Shown here in pieces: positions 1-9,774 of a stretch of 64,000 nt of DNA. A model generated the notes under the pieces. That model had not been told where the DNA came from, did not search any database, and saw only the letters and a list, made by a program, of their open reading frames with translations. The DNA lies in the NCBI GenBank assembly GCA_016521575.1, contig JAEKDP010000001.1, positions 725,894 through 789,893 on the forward strand. Direction: 5' to 3'. Both the position numbers and the translations under genes were made by a program. Positions within the stretch are counted from its first letter, which is position 1, and the number at the start of each line of letters is the position of its first letter. Source of the DNA: Rhodobacteraceae bacterium F11138 (lineage in GTDB: Bacteria > Pseudomonadota > Alphaproteobacteria > Rhodobacterales > Rhodobacteraceae).

Positions 1-285
1 GCCGGTTTCGATCGGCCACAGGGTTTCTTCGCTCAGCACCGATACATTCGGCATGCCGGCCGGCCAGGGCATCACCCCCTGGGGGGCGGGCATCAACGCG
101 ATCACGCGCCGGGCATCCGCCAGATATGGGCGCAACAGAGGCAGCGCAAAGCCGAACCCGGCGACAGTCTGCCCCTTGGCTTCGGGCCACATTTCCAGCA
201 GCCGGTTCCGTATCGAAGCCTGCGCGGCACGTCCCAGCGTGCTGCGATAATAGAAATTGCGTAGATCCTGCACGTCAAGATGCAT
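1..285 (-). CDS. Class I SAM-dependent methyltransferase, N-terminal part (runs off the window)
   Basis: The leftward reading frame is open from an ATG at 285 to the window edge, giving the first 95 residues. It starts [15 protein letters not shown] and contains [15 protein letters not shown], which looks like the glycine-rich SAM-binding motif I of a Rossmann methyltransferase, followed by a stretch with [14 protein letters not shown] recall a methyltransferase of this kind lying divergently beside gloB in Rhodobacterales. The substrate cannot be told. The gene is divergent from gloB with a 62-base gap that must hold both promoters. The catalytic half is outside the window, so the family call rests on the N-terminus only. 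Confidence 0.72.
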   Translation of the reverse strand, partial: MHLDVQDLRNFYYRSTLGRAAQASIRNRLLEMWPEAKGQTVAGFGFALPLLRPYLADARRVIALMPAPQGVMPWPAGMPNVSVLSEETLWPIETG

Positions 286-347
286 TGCGGGTGCCTGTTG
301 CTTCCGTCAAGCTTGACCATACCCTAGCAACGAAAGGATGAAAGGTC

Positions 348-1115
348 ATGCCGCTCGAAATTCTCACCATTCCGTGCCTCAGCGACAATTACGCGTTTCT
401 GGCCCATGATGCGGCCAGCAGTGAAACGGCGCTGATCGATGTCCCCGAAGCGGCACCCATCCTGGCGGCGTTGCAGGATCGGGGCTGGCGGCTGAGCCAT
501 GTGCTGTTGACGCACCATCATGCCGATCACACCCAGGGGCTGAACGCGGTTTTGCAACAGCATCCCGCGACCGTGATCGGCGCGGCGGCGGATGCGCATC
601 GTCTGCCGTCTCTGGACGTCGCCGTGGCCGACGGGGACGATGTTCGTATCGGCACGCAAACCGGCCATGTGATGGACGTGTCCGGCCATACGGTGGGCCA
701 CATCGCGTTTCATTTCCCCGAAAGCCGTGCGGTCTTTACCGCCGACAGCCTGATGGCCCTGGGCTGTGGGCGTCTGTTCGAAGGCTCGGCCGCGCAGATG
801 TGGGAATCGCTGTCCCGGCTGGCGGCATTGCCCGCGGATACCGTGGTTTATTCCGGCCACGAATACACGCAGGCCAACGGGGCGTTCGCGGTCACGGTCG
901 ATCCCGACAATCCGGATCTGGCCGCGCGGGTGCGTGATATTGCGCAAAAGCGTGAACAGGGTCTTGCGACCGTGCCTTCGACGCTGGAACTGGAACTGGC
1001 GACAAACCCGTTCCTGCGCGCGGCGGAACCGCGGGTTCAGGCCGCTGTCGGCATGGTCGGGGCCGAACCCGCCCTGGTTTTTGCCGAGATTCGCGCCCGC
1101 AAAGACAGCTTCTGA
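348..1115 (+). CDS. gloB: Hydroxyacylglutathione hydrolase (glyoxalase II)
   Basis: Hydrolyses S-lactoylglutathione to lactate and glutathione, the second step of glyoxal detoxification in the cytoplasm. The 255-residue protein has the metallo-beta-lactamase fold signature THHHADH at residues 55-61, a later metal-binding GHTVGH and a GHEYTQAN near residue 170 that is typical of glyoxalase II substrate contacts. Length is normal for the family. The ATG at 348 is preceded by AAAGG at good distance. It is followed by clpA after 175 bases with no obvious strong terminator between them. Confidence 0.95.
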   Translation: MPLEILTIPCLSDNYAFLAHDAASSETALIDVPEAAPILAALQDRGWRLSHVLLTHHHADHTQGLNAVLQQHPATVIGAAADAHRLPSLDVAVADGDDVRIGTQTGHVMDVSGHTVGHIAFHFPESRAVFTADSLMALGCGRLFEGSAAQMWESLSRLAALPADTVVYSGHEYTQANGAFAVTVDPDNPDLAARVRDIAQKREQGLATVPSTLELELATNPFLRAAEPRVQAAVGMVGAEPALVFAEIRARKDSF

Positions 1116-1290
1116 GGCCTGAAACCTGTCCGCCACGGACATGATATTCGGATTTGTGACCAAAAAATGTAAGAAAAGCCTTGAAGCCGGGGCGCGATCA
1201 ACCAAACTCTAACATTATGGGGACAAGGTTGGTCCCGGGGCGCAGCAACGTTTTGCATCCCGCCCGACACAGACAAGAAGGAGCACGCCG

Positions 1291-3612
1291 GTGCCTTCAT
1301 TCTCGAGCACACTTGAACAAGCCATTCACGCCGCTCTCGCGCTGGCCAATGAACGGCGTCACGAATTTGCAACGCTGGAACATCTATTGCTGGCGTTGCT
1401 GGACGAACCGGACGCAACCCGCGTCATGAAGGCCTGTAGCGTCGATCTGGGCGAATTGCGCAATACCCTGGTCGAATTCGTCGACGAGGACCTGTCGAAT
1501 CTGGTGACGGATATCGACGGATCCGAAGCCGTGCCCACAGCCGCATTCCAGCGTGTCATCCAGCGCGCGGCGATTCACGTGCAGTCCTCGGGCCGCACCG
1601 AGGTGACCGGGGCCAACGTTCTGGTCGCGATCTTCGCCGAACGCGAAAGCAATGCGGCCTATTTCCTGCAGGAACAGGAAATGACCCGCTATGACGCGGT
1701 GAACTTCATCGCGCATGGCGTCGCCAAGGACCCGGCGTTCGGTGAAGCCCGCCCTGTGACCGGGGCGCCTGAACAGGAAGAAGAAGTTCAGGGTGTGACC
1801 GAAGGCGACAAGAAGGAAAGCGCGCTGGCCAAGTACTGCGTGGACCTGAACGCCAAGTCCCGCGAAGGTGATATCGATCCGCTGATCGGCCGCAATGAAG
1901 AGGTCGAGCGCTGCATTCAGGTCCTGTGCCGGCGGCGCAAGAACAACCCGCTGCTGGTGGGCGATCCCGGTGTCGGCAAGACTGCCATCGCCGAAGGGCT
2001 GGCCCGCAAGATCGTGGCCGGCGAAACACCCGAAGTGCTGGCCAATACCACCATTTATTCGCTCGACATGGGCGCGTTGCTGGCGGGCACGCGGTATCGC
2101 GGCGATTTCGAAGAACGGCTGAAGGCTGTGGTGACCGAACTCGAGGATCACAAGGACGCGGTGCTTTTCATCGACGAAATCCACACCGTGATCGGCGCGG
2201 GGGCCACCTCGGGCGGGGCGATGGATGCCAGCAACCTGTTGAAGCCCGCTTTGCAGGGCGGCAAGCTGCGCACGATGGGCTCGACCACCTACAAGGAGTT
2301 CCGCCAGCATTTCGAAAAGGATCGCGCGCTCAGCCGGCGGTTCCAGAAGATCGATATCAACGAACCTTCGGTCGAGGATACCGTGAAGATCCTGAAGGGG
2401 CTGAAACCCTATTTCGAGGAACATCACCGGGTCAAATACACCGCCGATGCGGTGAAGACCGCCGTGGAACTGGCGGCACGCTATATCAATGACCGGAAGC
2501 TGCCCGACAGCGCCATCGACGTCATCGACGAAGCCGGTGCCGCGCAGCACCTGGTGGTTGCCGCCAAGCGGCGCAAGACCATCGCCACCAAGGACGTCGA
2601 AGCCGTTGTCGCGAAAATCGCGCGGATTCCCCCAAAGAACGTCAGCAAGGACGATGCCGAGGCCCTCAAGGACCTGGAGAACTCGCTCAAACGCGTGGTG
2701 TTCGGGCAAGACAAGGCAATCGAGGCGTTGTCCAGCGCGATCAAGCTGGCCCGTGCCGGGCTGCGCGAGCCGGAAAAGCCCATCGGCAACTATCTGTTCG
2801 CGGGGCCGACCGGCGTGGGCAAGACCGAAGTCGCCAAACAACTGGCCGATACTTTGGGGGTCGAACTGCTGCGGTTCGATATGTCCGAATACATGGAGAA
2901 ACACGCCGTCAGCCGTCTGATCGGCGCGCCTCCCGGATATGTCGGGTTCGATCAGGGCGGCATGCTGACCGATGGTGTCGACCAGCATCCGCATTGTGTG
3001 TTGTTGCTGGACGAGATCGAAAAAGCGCATCCGGACGTCTATAATATCCTTCTGCAGGTGATGGACCATGGTGAGCTGACGGATCACAACGGCCGCACGG
3101 TCAGCTTCCGCAACGTGGTTCTGATCATGACCAGCAACGCCGGTGCGGCCGAACAGGCGCAGTCCGCCATCGGATTCGGACGTGACAGGCGCGAAGGTGA
3201 AGACACGGCAGCGATCGAACGCACGTTCACACCCGAGTTCCGCAATCGTCTGGACGCCGTGATCTCCTTTGCGCCGCTGCCGAAATCGGTCATTCTGCAG
3301 GTTGTCGAGAAGTTCGTTCTGCAGTTGGAAGCGCAGTTGATGGATCGCAATGTGACGATCGAACTGACCAAACCGGCGGCCGTGTGGCTGGCGGAAAAGG
3401 GCTATGATGACAAGATGGGCGCGCGTCCGTTGGGCCGGGTGATCCAGGAGCACATCAAGAAGCCGCTGGCAGAAGAACTGTTGTTCGGCAAACTTGCAAA
3501 AGGCGGTGTCGTCAAGGTGGGTCTGAAAGATGGGGCGCTGGACCTGCGGATCGACGGGCCGGACAAGCCACGGCTTTCCGGTGACAAGCCACCGTTGTTG
3601 ACAGCGGATTGA
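1291..3612 (+). CDS. clpA: ATP-dependent Clp protease ATP-binding subunit ClpA
   Basis: AAA+ unfoldase that feeds proteins to ClpP. The 773-residue protein has the N-terminal Clp-N repeats ([14 protein letters not shown] and [16 protein letters not shown]), two ATPase modules with Walker A motifs GDPGVGKT (about residue 224) and GPTGVGKT (about residue 505), Walker B LFIDEIHT and [10 protein letters not shown], and the IGF loop (SAIGFGRD) that docks to ClpP. The lack of a long middle coiled coil separates it from ClpB. The start is a GTG with AAGGAG eight bases upstream. No clpS gene is visible next to it in the window. It overlaps the next gene at TGATG. Confidence 0.97.
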   Translation: MPSFSSTLEQAIHAALALANERRHEFATLEHLLLALLDEPDATRVMKACSVDLGELRNTLVEFVDEDLSNLVTDIDGSEAVPTAAFQRVIQRAAIHVQSSGRTEVTGANVLVAIFAERESNAAYFLQEQEMTRYDAVNFIAHGVAKDPAFGEARPVTGAPEQEEEVQGVTEGDKKESALAKYCVDLNAKSREGDIDPLIGRNEEVERCIQVLCRRRKNNPLLVGDPGVGKTAIAEGLARKIVAGETPEVLANTTIYSLDMGALLAGTRYRGDFEERLKAVVTELEDHKDAVLFIDEIHTVIGAGATSGGAMDASNLLKPALQGGKLRTMGSTTYKEFRQHFEKDRALSRRFQKIDINEPSVEDTVKILKGLKPYFEEHHRVKYTADAVKTAVELAARYINDRKLPDSAIDVIDEAGAAQHLVVAAKRRKTIATKDVEAVVAKIARIPPKNVSKDDAEALKDLENSLKRVVFGQDKAIEALSSAIKLARAGLREPEKPIGNYLFAGPTGVGKTEVAKQLADTLGVELLRFDMSEYMEKHAVSRLIGAPPGYVGFDQGGMLTDGVDQHPHCVLLLDEIEKAHPDVYNILLQVMDHGELTDHNGRTVSFRNVVLIMTSNAGAAEQAQSAIGFGRDRREGEDTAAIERTFTPEFRNRLDAVISFAPLPKSVILQVVEKFVLQLEAQLMDRNVTIELTKPAAVWLAEKGYDDKMGARPLGRVIQEHIKKPLAEELLFGKLAKGGVVKVGLKDGALDLRIDGPDKPRLSGDKPPLLTAD

Positions 3613-4574
3613 TGCGGACGGCGCTGATCGCCGCCGCCATATCGCTCGCCGCACCGGTCGCGGCGAGCGAATTTGATCTGGGTGTGCCCGTCGATTGCAC
3701 CCTTGGGCAAACCTGCCACATCCAGAATCTGATGGATCGCGATGAAGGCCCCGGTGTGCGGGATTACCATTGCGGTGACCTGGCCTATGACGGGCACAAG
3801 GGAACCGATTTCGCATTGCCGACATTGGCCGACATGCACCGCGGCGTGAATGTTCTGGCCGCCGCCGAGGGACGTGTTGCGGCAATCCGGAACGATATGG
3901 CCGACGAAATCTACGACCCTGCCCGGGCGGCGCGTATCAAGGGGCGCGAATGTGGCAACGGGCTGGTGATTCGCCATACCGGAGGCTGGGAAACGCAATA
4001 TTGCCACATGAAATCTGGGTCCGTTCTGGTCAAGCCAGGGGATATGGTAAAACGCGGGGCCGTGCTGGGACAGATTGGGCTGAGCGGCAAGACCACCTTC
4101 CCGCACTTGCATTTGGCGTTGCGCAAGGATGGGCGGAAAACGGACCCGTTCGATGTCACCGGAGAAGGTGTTTGTGGCGCTCAGGCCGAATCGATCTGGT
4201 TGGAAACGCCGTCCTATGTTCCGGGCGGGTTGATCCTGTCCGGCTTCGCTGATCGGATTCCGGCCTATGACGCGGTCAAGGCCGGACAGGCGGGTCGGGC
4301 GGAACTTGCCGCGACGGCGGACGCGCTGGTTCTGTTTGCGCTCGCCTATGGCGGACACGCGGGGGACCAGATCGAACTGCAGATTACCGGACCGGATGGT
4401 GTTGTCACCAAGGAACGCGCGGTACTGGCCCGGAACCAGGCCCAGTTCTTTCGTGCCACGGGCAAACGATTGCGGGGGGATGCCTGGCCCGCGGGAGTTT
4501 ACCAAGGTCACGTCCGGATGCTGCGCGATGACGTTGAACTGGACAGACAGCAGGTGCAGATCACCCTTCGCTGA
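3612..4574 (+). CDS. M23-family metallopeptidase, secreted
   Basis: A 320-residue protein with a short Sec signal ([19 protein letters not shown]) and a LytM/peptidase M23 domain. HKGTDFALP (HxxxD) and HLHLAL (HxH) supply the zinc ligands expected of an active peptidoglycan endopeptidase; DVTGEGVCG follows. The C-terminal 120 residues (RIPAYDAVKAG onward) form a beta-rich extension I cannot name. The ATG at 3612 overlaps the clpA stop as TGATG, so the two are probably translated together. An upstream TTG at 3609 is in frame but less likely. Its exact cell-wall target is not shown by the sequence. Confidence 0.9.
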   Translation: MRTALIAAAISLAAPVAASEFDLGVPVDCTLGQTCHIQNLMDRDEGPGVRDYHCGDLAYDGHKGTDFALPTLADMHRGVNVLAAAEGRVAAIRNDMADEIYDPARAARIKGRECGNGLVIRHTGGWETQYCHMKSGSVLVKPGDMVKRGAVLGQIGLSGKTTFPHLHLALRKDGRKTDPFDVTGEGVCGAQAESIWLETPSYVPGGLILSGFADRIPAYDAVKAGQAGRAELAATADALVLFALAYGGHAGDQIELQITGPDGVVTKERAVLARNQAQFFRATGKRLRGDAWPAGVYQGHVRMLRDDVELDRQQVQITLR

Positions 4575-4622
4575 AGCGTTTTCAAGAAACCGGTGCGGTA
4601 GACGTCATGACCCCATTGAAGA

Positions 4623-4665
4623 GGCCCCAAAAGCGCCAGAATGCTGATGATCTGCATTCGGGGCC
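4623..4665. terminator. Hairpin between convergent genes, possible bidirectional terminator
   Basis: GGCCCC (4623-4628) pairs with GGGGCC (4660-4665), and inside it GAATGC (4639-4644) pairs with GCATTC (4654-4659). The left arm carries a ten-base bulge. It lies between the 3' ends of the M23 peptidase gene and the leftward OmpA-type gene, where a shared terminator would be expected. There is no clear T tract. Confidence 0.4.
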
Positions 4666-4700
4666 GAAACCAATAGCGGTGCCTTGGCCCGCCGCCGCGT

Positions 4701-6902
4701 CTATTTTTCGGTCAGCTTCAATTCGATCCGCCGGTTTTGCGCCCGTGCTTCGGCGGTATCCGACGGGTTGACCGGCTGGAACTGTCCGAACCCGTTGGCA
4801 GACAGCCGCTGCGGAGGAATGCCCAGGGCGTTTACCATATACCGCACCACGGACAGCGCCCGTCCCTGGCTGAGCTCCCAGTTGTCCCGGTATTTTCCGG
4901 TGCTGACCATCGGGGTGTCGTCGGTATGACCATCGACGCGGATCACCCAGTCCAGTTCTGACGGGATGTCGGCGGCGATGCCGCGCAGGATTGCCGCCAC
5001 CTTGGCGATTTCGCGCCGTCCCTCGGCGGACAATTCCGCCTGGCCCGGCGCGAACAGGACTTCCGAGGAAAAGACGAATCGGTCCCCTTCGATGCGGACG
5101 CCGTCCTGATTGCCCAATACGTCGCGCAGCCGTCCGAAGAATTCCGAACGGTACCTTTCAAGATCCTCCGCCTGCGCGGACAATTCCTGTGCTTTTTCGG
5201 CCAGGGCGCGGGCTTCTTCTTCCAGGCGTTTGCGTTCTGCTTCTTCCAGCAATCTGCGCTTGCGTTCTTCGGACGCGGCCCGGGCCAGTGCGGCGTTCAG
5301 GTCGGTTCCCAGCGATTGCAATTGCACTTTGGCGGCTGCGTCGCGCTTCTTGAAATCATCGAGCAATGCCTGCAGGCCGCCCAGCTGGTCCCGCAGCGCG
5401 GCGACCTGTTGGTTCAGCAGGGCGGTTTGGCGCTGTGCTTCGGTCGAGATTTCCTTTTCTTCTGCCAATGTCTCGCGCGCCCGTTGCAGCAAGGCGGCCT
5501 GTTCGTCGGCCCGGGACTGCGCCGAAGCGGCATCGGCTTGGGCGTCTTGGCGCGCGGTCAGTGCGGCGGCCAGGCGGGCCTGAAGAACCTCCTGATCGGT
5601 TGCCGCCACCTGGGCGCGTTCCAAAGCCTCAAGGGCCCGCAGCAAACGCGCCTCGATCGCCGCCCGGTCTTGCGATTCGGCATCCGCAGTGCTGCGCGCG
5701 GCGGCAAGGTCGGCGCGTGTTGTTTCAAGTTCGGATTGCAACCGGGACCGCGCCGCGCGTTCCTGGGCCAGCTCATCCTGCAGCGCGTCGCGGGTTCGGA
5801 CCGTTTCGCTTTGTGCGGCGGTCAACCGATCTTGCAGATCGTTGCGGGCCGCGGCATTTTCTGATCGTTCCTGTTCCAGTTCGGACTGCAGCGCCCCGAT
5901 GGTCGTGGCATCCGTGGCCGCCTTGGCCTGCATCTGGTTCAGAACCCGGGTCAGCCGGTCGACCAGTTTGTCGCGGACGCCTGCTTCGGTCTGCGCGGCC
6001 TCTATTTGGGCCAATGCCTCGGTCAGTTTGGTGTCCAGCGTGTCGCGGGCGGCTTCTGCGGCGGCCAGCAGGGTCAGGGTGTCTTCGGCATCCTTGCGTT
6101 CGGCTTCCAGCGAAAGGGTCATGGCGGTCAGTTCCGCATCCGCGTTTTCCAACCGCTCGCGCAGCGCCTGGGCTGCTGCCGCTTCGGTCAGTCTTGCGGC
6201 CTCTTCTTCGCTGAGGGCCTGTTGCAGCTGGGCGACCCTGGTTTCGGATTGATCGTTCTGTTGCCGCAGATCCGCGACCATGGCTTCCAGTGCCTCGCGG
6301 CGCGCAGCGGCCAGGCGGGCAGCTTCGGTCTGGGCGTCAATTTCATCCCGGCTTTGGGCCAGCGCCAGATTCAGGGCCTCTTGTTCCGAGAGCAACGCGG
6401 CCTTGTCCGCCTGCAACTTTTCCTGTGCCGCGGACAGGTCGGCCATAGCCTGATCCGCCTCGTCGCGGTCGGCCAGCAGACTGGCCACCTGGGCCTCGAA
6501 CGCGGTGATGCGCGCCTGCGAGGCGTCCAGCTCGCGGGCCTGTTGATCGCGCTGCGCCGTCAACCCGGCGATGACAGTGGCCTGATCGGCCAGTTGCGCG
6601 CGGGCCTGATCAAGATTTTCCTGTGTCGTGTTCAGCGTGCTGTTCAGCGCCCCAAGCCGTTCGGTCAGCTGTTCGGAGCGGCGTTCTTCCAGCCCCAAGG
6701 CCGATGCCAGTGCGCTGACTTCGGCGGACAGGGAATCCAGTTCGTTTTCCTGCCCCGAGATGGTTTCGCGCAGAACGAACTGCACGACCATGAAAATGGT
6801 CAGAAGGAACATCAGAACCAGCAGCAGGCCGGTCATCGCATCCACGAAGCCGGGCCAGATCGAAGCCTGGAACCGGGCGCCTGTGCGACGGGACAGCGCC
6901 AT
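4701..6902 (-). CDS. MotB/OmpA-type protein with long coiled coil
   Basis: A 733-residue protein. Residues about 17-45 (WPGFVDAMTGLLLVLMFLL) form one membrane segment with an Asp at position 21, the position used for proton flow in MotB, TolR and ZorB. Residues about 50-570 are an almost unbroken Ala/Glu/Gln/Arg-rich coiled coil that should lie in the periplasm. The C-terminus is an OmpA-like peptidoglycan-binding domain (RVDGHTDDTPM, NWELSQGRALSVVRYM, AQNRRIELKL). MotB and ZorB are usually near 250-350 residues, so the coil is the unusual part. It lies 3 bases after the ExbB/MotA-like gene and is surely its partner. The process powered is unknown; a cell-envelope role is likely. Confidence 0.85.
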   Translation of the reverse strand: MALSRRTGARFQASIWPGFVDAMTGLLLVLMFLLTIFMVVQFVLRETISGQENELDSLSAEVSALASALGLEERRSEQLTERLGALNSTLNTTQENLDQARAQLADQATVIAGLTAQRDQQARELDASQARITAFEAQVASLLADRDEADQAMADLSAAQEKLQADKAALLSEQEALNLALAQSRDEIDAQTEAARLAAARREALEAMVADLRQQNDQSETRVAQLQQALSEEEAARLTEAAAAQALRERLENADAELTAMTLSLEAERKDAEDTLTLLAAAEAARDTLDTKLTEALAQIEAAQTEAGVRDKLVDRLTRVLNQMQAKAATDATTIGALQSELEQERSENAAARNDLQDRLTAAQSETVRTRDALQDELAQERAARSRLQSELETTRADLAAARSTADAESQDRAAIEARLLRALEALERAQVAATDQEVLQARLAAALTARQDAQADAASAQSRADEQAALLQRARETLAEEKEISTEAQRQTALLNQQVAALRDQLGGLQALLDDFKKRDAAAKVQLQSLGTDLNAALARAASEERKRRLLEEAERKRLEEEARALAEKAQELSAQAEDLERYRSEFFGRLRDVLGNQDGVRIEGDRFVFSSEVLFAPGQAELSAEGRREIAKVAAILRGIAADIPSELDWVIRVDGHTDDTPMVSTGKYRDNWELSQGRALSVVRYMVNALGIPPQRLSANGFGQFQPVNPSDTAEARAQNRRIELKLTEK

Positions 6903-6905
6903 GGT

Positions 6906-8093
6906 CTAACCGCCCGGCGCAGCGCCGGGTGGCGCGCGGCGTTCTTGTGAGCGCGGGCGGGCCAGGGTCTTGACCAGCAGGTCGATGTCCTTGCGCAACT
7001 CTGCCAGGCTTTCTTGCCGTCCGGCTGAGATTTCTTCGAGAATGCGCAGCATCTGAACATCGATCGAGCGCAGCCGCATGCGGCTTTCGGCGTCCATGCC
7101 TTCGCCTGGTCCCTGCGCGCGCAGGGCTTCGATCAGGGTCTCTTGCCCGACGGCGACGCGGTCCAGTGCCGTGGCGATGCTGTCGTTCTGATCCATCCGG
7201 TTGTTCATTTCGCCGATTGCGTCCACCAGGGCGCCCAGCTTCTGATCCACGGCCGCGCGGCTGGCGTCGGACTGGGTGAACATGGATTGCAGCGATTCCA
7301 TCTGTTCGGCCATGTGGTCCATGACCCCCGAAATCGCATTGCTATCGACGCCGCCATCTTCACCGGACGAAAATCCGACCCGCGTGATCGAGGACAACCA
7401 TTCTTCGAGCTCGCGGTAAAATCTGTTCTGACCATGCCCCGCGAACAGTTCCAGCAGCCCCACGATCAACGAGCCGGCAAGCCCCAGCAACGAGCTGGCA
7501 AACGCCACGCCCATGCCGCCCAGCTGCTTTTCCAGCCCGCTCATCAGTCGGTTGAAGACGGCCAGACCCTCTTCGCCTTCCTGCGGCGCCAGGCTGCGGA
7601 TGGTTTCGACCACGGCCGGGACTGTGGTTGCCAGCCCATAGAATGTGCCCAAAAGGCCAAGGAATATCAGCAGGTTGACGATATAGCGCGTGATGTCGCG
7701 TTCTTCGTCGATGCGTGTGGCCACCGAATCCAGGATCGAACGTGTGGACGAGGAACTGAGCTGCATCCGCGCGCCACGCGACCGCAACAGCGATGCAAGT
7801 GGTGCCAGCAATTGCGGTGGCACCCCGTCATGGGCTTCTCCGCTGGCGAAACGTTCGATCCAACGGACCGAGCCGATCAATTGAAGGACCTGATAGAATG
7901 TGGCCAGCACGCCGATGACGAAGACAAAGACGATAAAGCCGTTCAGATAGGGGTTGGCTTCGAAAACCGGCAATACGCGGGGCAGGGCGACAAAAACGCC
8001 AAAGCCGGCCAGCCCCAGCGCCGTCAGCATCATCAGGATCTGACGGACGGGTTGACTGAATTGCGGTCTGGGTTCGCGATCTGGCTGCGCCAT
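6906..8093 (-). CDS. MotA/TolQ/ExbB-family membrane protein
   Basis: A 395-residue protein with four hydrophobic segments: about residues 20-45, 55-80, 140-165 (VNLLIFLGLLGTFYGLATT) and 200-225 (GVAFASSLLGLAGSLIVGLLE). The last two carry the MotA/TolQ/ExbB channel signature. A long cytoplasmic C-terminal helix region follows. It should form the pentameric stator around the single helix of the downstream OmpA-type protein and pass protons. An in-frame GTG lies 18 bases further upstream, but AGGAAAAGGG is placed correctly for the ATG at 8093, so I chose that. No TonB, Tol or flagellar genes are near. Confidence 0.85.
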   Translation of the reverse strand: MAQPDREPRPQFSQPVRQILMMLTALGLAGFGVFVALPRVLPVFEANPYLNGFIVFVFVIGVLATFYQVLQLIGSVRWIERFASGEAHDGVPPQLLAPLASLLRSRGARMQLSSSSTRSILDSVATRIDEERDITRYIVNLLIFLGLLGTFYGLATTVPAVVETIRSLAPQEGEEGLAVFNRLMSGLEKQLGGMGVAFASSLLGLAGSLIVGLLELFAGHGQNRFYRELEEWLSSITRVGFSSGEDGGVDSNAISGVMDHMAEQMESLQSMFTQSDASRAAVDQKLGALVDAIGEMNNRMDQNDSIATALDRVAVGQETLIEALRAQGPGEGMDAESRMRLRSIDVQMLRILEEISAGRQESLAELRKDIDLLVKTLARPRSQERRAPPGAAPGG

Positions 8094-8163
8094 GCGCCCT
8101 TTTCCTGACACGTGTCTGCTCTGGCTCTGAGACTAACGAAAAAACCGTCTCTGTGCCAAGGGT

Positions 8164-8694
8164 TTATCCGACCAGGGCGCGAACACGGTCCGCCAGCCAG
8201 TCCAGATCGGGATCGCGCAGCCCCATTGTGGCCAGATGGTCGGTGGTGTTGAACAGATATTCGGTATTCGGTCCCATGCCGCCCACGGCACGGGCAATGA
8301 TATGGGCCTGATCCTCCAGCGGCAAACCGCCGCAATACTGAACATGGTGCGGGTCGATCACATAGGTGACGGCGGTCACGGTCCGACCGTCCTGCAGGGT
8401 CACCGGCAGATCCTTTTCCAGATAGGCGGATGAGATCAGTTCACGTTCGCGCAAATAGTCCAGTGTTTGCGCTTCCTGTCCCGGCCTGACCGCCAGCGCC
8501 AGGCCCTGACAGTCGGTTCCGGCGGCTTCGTCCAGCGCAAGCACCAGACCCGGTTCGCGTTCCGAGCCCCGGTGATGGATCGAGCGCATGCAGAACGACC
8601 GGGCATAGCCCTTCAACGTGGCGACCGAACTGTGCGCGATGTCAAAGCCGGGGTTCCACAAAAGCGAACCATAGCCGAAAACCCACATTGTCAT
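8164..8694 (-). CDS. ChaC-like gamma-glutamylcyclotransferase
   Basis: A 176-residue cytoplasmic protein of the glutathione-specific gamma-glutamylcyclotransferase family, which cleaves glutathione to 5-oxoproline and Cys-Gly. It shows the family start VFGYGSLLWNPGF (nucleotide/substrate loop), the HHRGSEREPGLVLAL strand matching DHRGTPxxPG in ChaC, and YLRERELISSAYLEK containing the region of the catalytic Glu. AAGGA sits upstream of the ATG. It is single, divergent from the DUF2125 gene. Substrate specificity is inferred from family only. Confidence 0.88.
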   Translation of the reverse strand: MTMWVFGYGSLLWNPGFDIAHSSVATLKGYARSFCMRSIHHRGSEREPGLVLALDEAAGTDCQGLALAVRPGQEAQTLDYLRERELISSAYLEKDLPVTLQDGRTVTAVTYVIDPHHVQYCGGLPLEDQAHIIARAVGGMGPNTEYLFNTTDHLATMGLRDPDLDWLADRVRALVG

Positions 8695-8760
8695 TCATCT
8701 GGTCCTTGCTGGTTTTGCCCTATAAACAGCAAACTGCGGCGCGGGAAAAGGGGCCTGATC

Positions 8761-9762
8761 ATGATCCGTCTGTTGAAACTGGGCGTTGCGCTGGGGCTGA
8801 TCTGGTCGCTGTATTGGTACGCTGCGGGCTATAGTCTGCGCCAGGGCGTGGTGGGTTGGTTTCAGGCGCGCGAAGATCGCGGTTGGCAGGCCGAATTTTC
8901 CGATATCTCGACGTCGGGCTATCCGTTGCGCCACATAACCTTGCTGAACAATCCGGCGCTGGCGGATCCGGTCAATGGCACTGCGTGGCAGGCCGAGTGG
9001 CTGAGTCTGGACAACCCGGCGATCTGGCCCGGCAGGCAAACGGTGATCTTTCCCGAAACCGCGCAACGGCTGTCCTATTTCGATCAGACCGTGGTGGTAT
9101 ACGCCAATGACATGACAGCGGATCTGCATCTGGCCCCTGGCATTGGTCTGGAAGTGCAGCGGATGGCGCTGAATTCCGGGGCGTGGCGGATCGATGATGC
9201 CGCAGGTCCCATTGCGCAGGCGCAGGCCTTGACCGTTTCGATGGTGCAGACGGATCAGCCCGAGACCTATCAGTTCGATATCGCGGCCCCGCAATTCACC
9301 CCGGGCGAGGCCATGCGCCGCGCGGCGGGGCAGGCGGCGGCGCTGCCGGATAGTTTCCAGACGCTCAAGTTGGATATGCAGGTTCGTTTTGATCGCCCGT
9401 GGGACCGCCGCGCACTGGAAGAGCGGCGGCCGCAACCGGTGGCGATTGACCTGAAACTGGCCCAGGCGGAATGGGGGGCGCTGTCACTGTTCGCGGCCGG
9501 GCAGGTCACGGTCGATGGCAATGGCGTGCCCAGCGGCAAGATCGCCCTCAAGGCGGAAAACTGGCGCGACATGCTGGCGGCGCTGCAGGGATCGGATGCC
9601 TTTCCCGCCATCGCGCTGGACTCTGCGGGGCGGGTCCTGAACCTTCTGGCCGGGATCAGCGGCAACCCGGATGCGTTGGACGTGGAACTGGTGCTGCGCA
9701 ACGGGGTGGTGACCTTGGGGCCGTTCCCTCTGGGACCGGCACCTTATATCTACCTGCACTGA
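8761..9762 (+). CDS. DUF2125 family protein
   Basis: A 333-residue protein with an N-terminal hydrophobic anchor (MIRLLKLGVALGLIWSLYWY) and a beta-rich exported domain. The pattern WQAEFSDISTSGYPLRH, LDNPAIWPGRQTV and FDRPWDRRALE matches the DUF2125 family of alphaproteobacteria, which looks like a lipid- or membrane-associated barrel-strand protein. Function is not known. The ATG at 8761 was chosen because it starts the signal-anchor; a longer frame runs back through the ChaC gene but is antisense. It is convergent with the extensin-like gene 12 bases away. Confidence 0.8.
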   Translation: MIRLLKLGVALGLIWSLYWYAAGYSLRQGVVGWFQAREDRGWQAEFSDISTSGYPLRHITLLNNPALADPVNGTAWQAEWLSLDNPAIWPGRQTVIFPETAQRLSYFDQTVVVYANDMTADLHLAPGIGLEVQRMALNSGAWRIDDAAGPIAQAQALTVSMVQTDQPETYQFDIAAPQFTPGEAMRRAAGQAAALPDSFQTLKLDMQVRFDRPWDRRALEERRPQPVAIDLKLAQAEWGALSLFAAGQVTVDGNGVPSGKIALKAENWRDMLAALQGSDAFPAIALDSAGRVLNLLAGISGNPDALDVELVLRNGVVTLGPFPLGPAPYIYLH

Positions 9763-9774
9763 CATCGCCGGACG

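Noticed and set aside
1116-1290. A missing clpS gene between gloB and clpA
   Set aside because: The gap is only 175 bases and no open frame in it resembles ClpS; the adaptor may be elsewhere on the chromosome.
4701-8093. The stator pair read as a Zorya defence system
   Set aside because: No ZorC, ZorD or ZorE-like gene is adjacent, and the domain lengths are the reverse of ZorA/ZorB.
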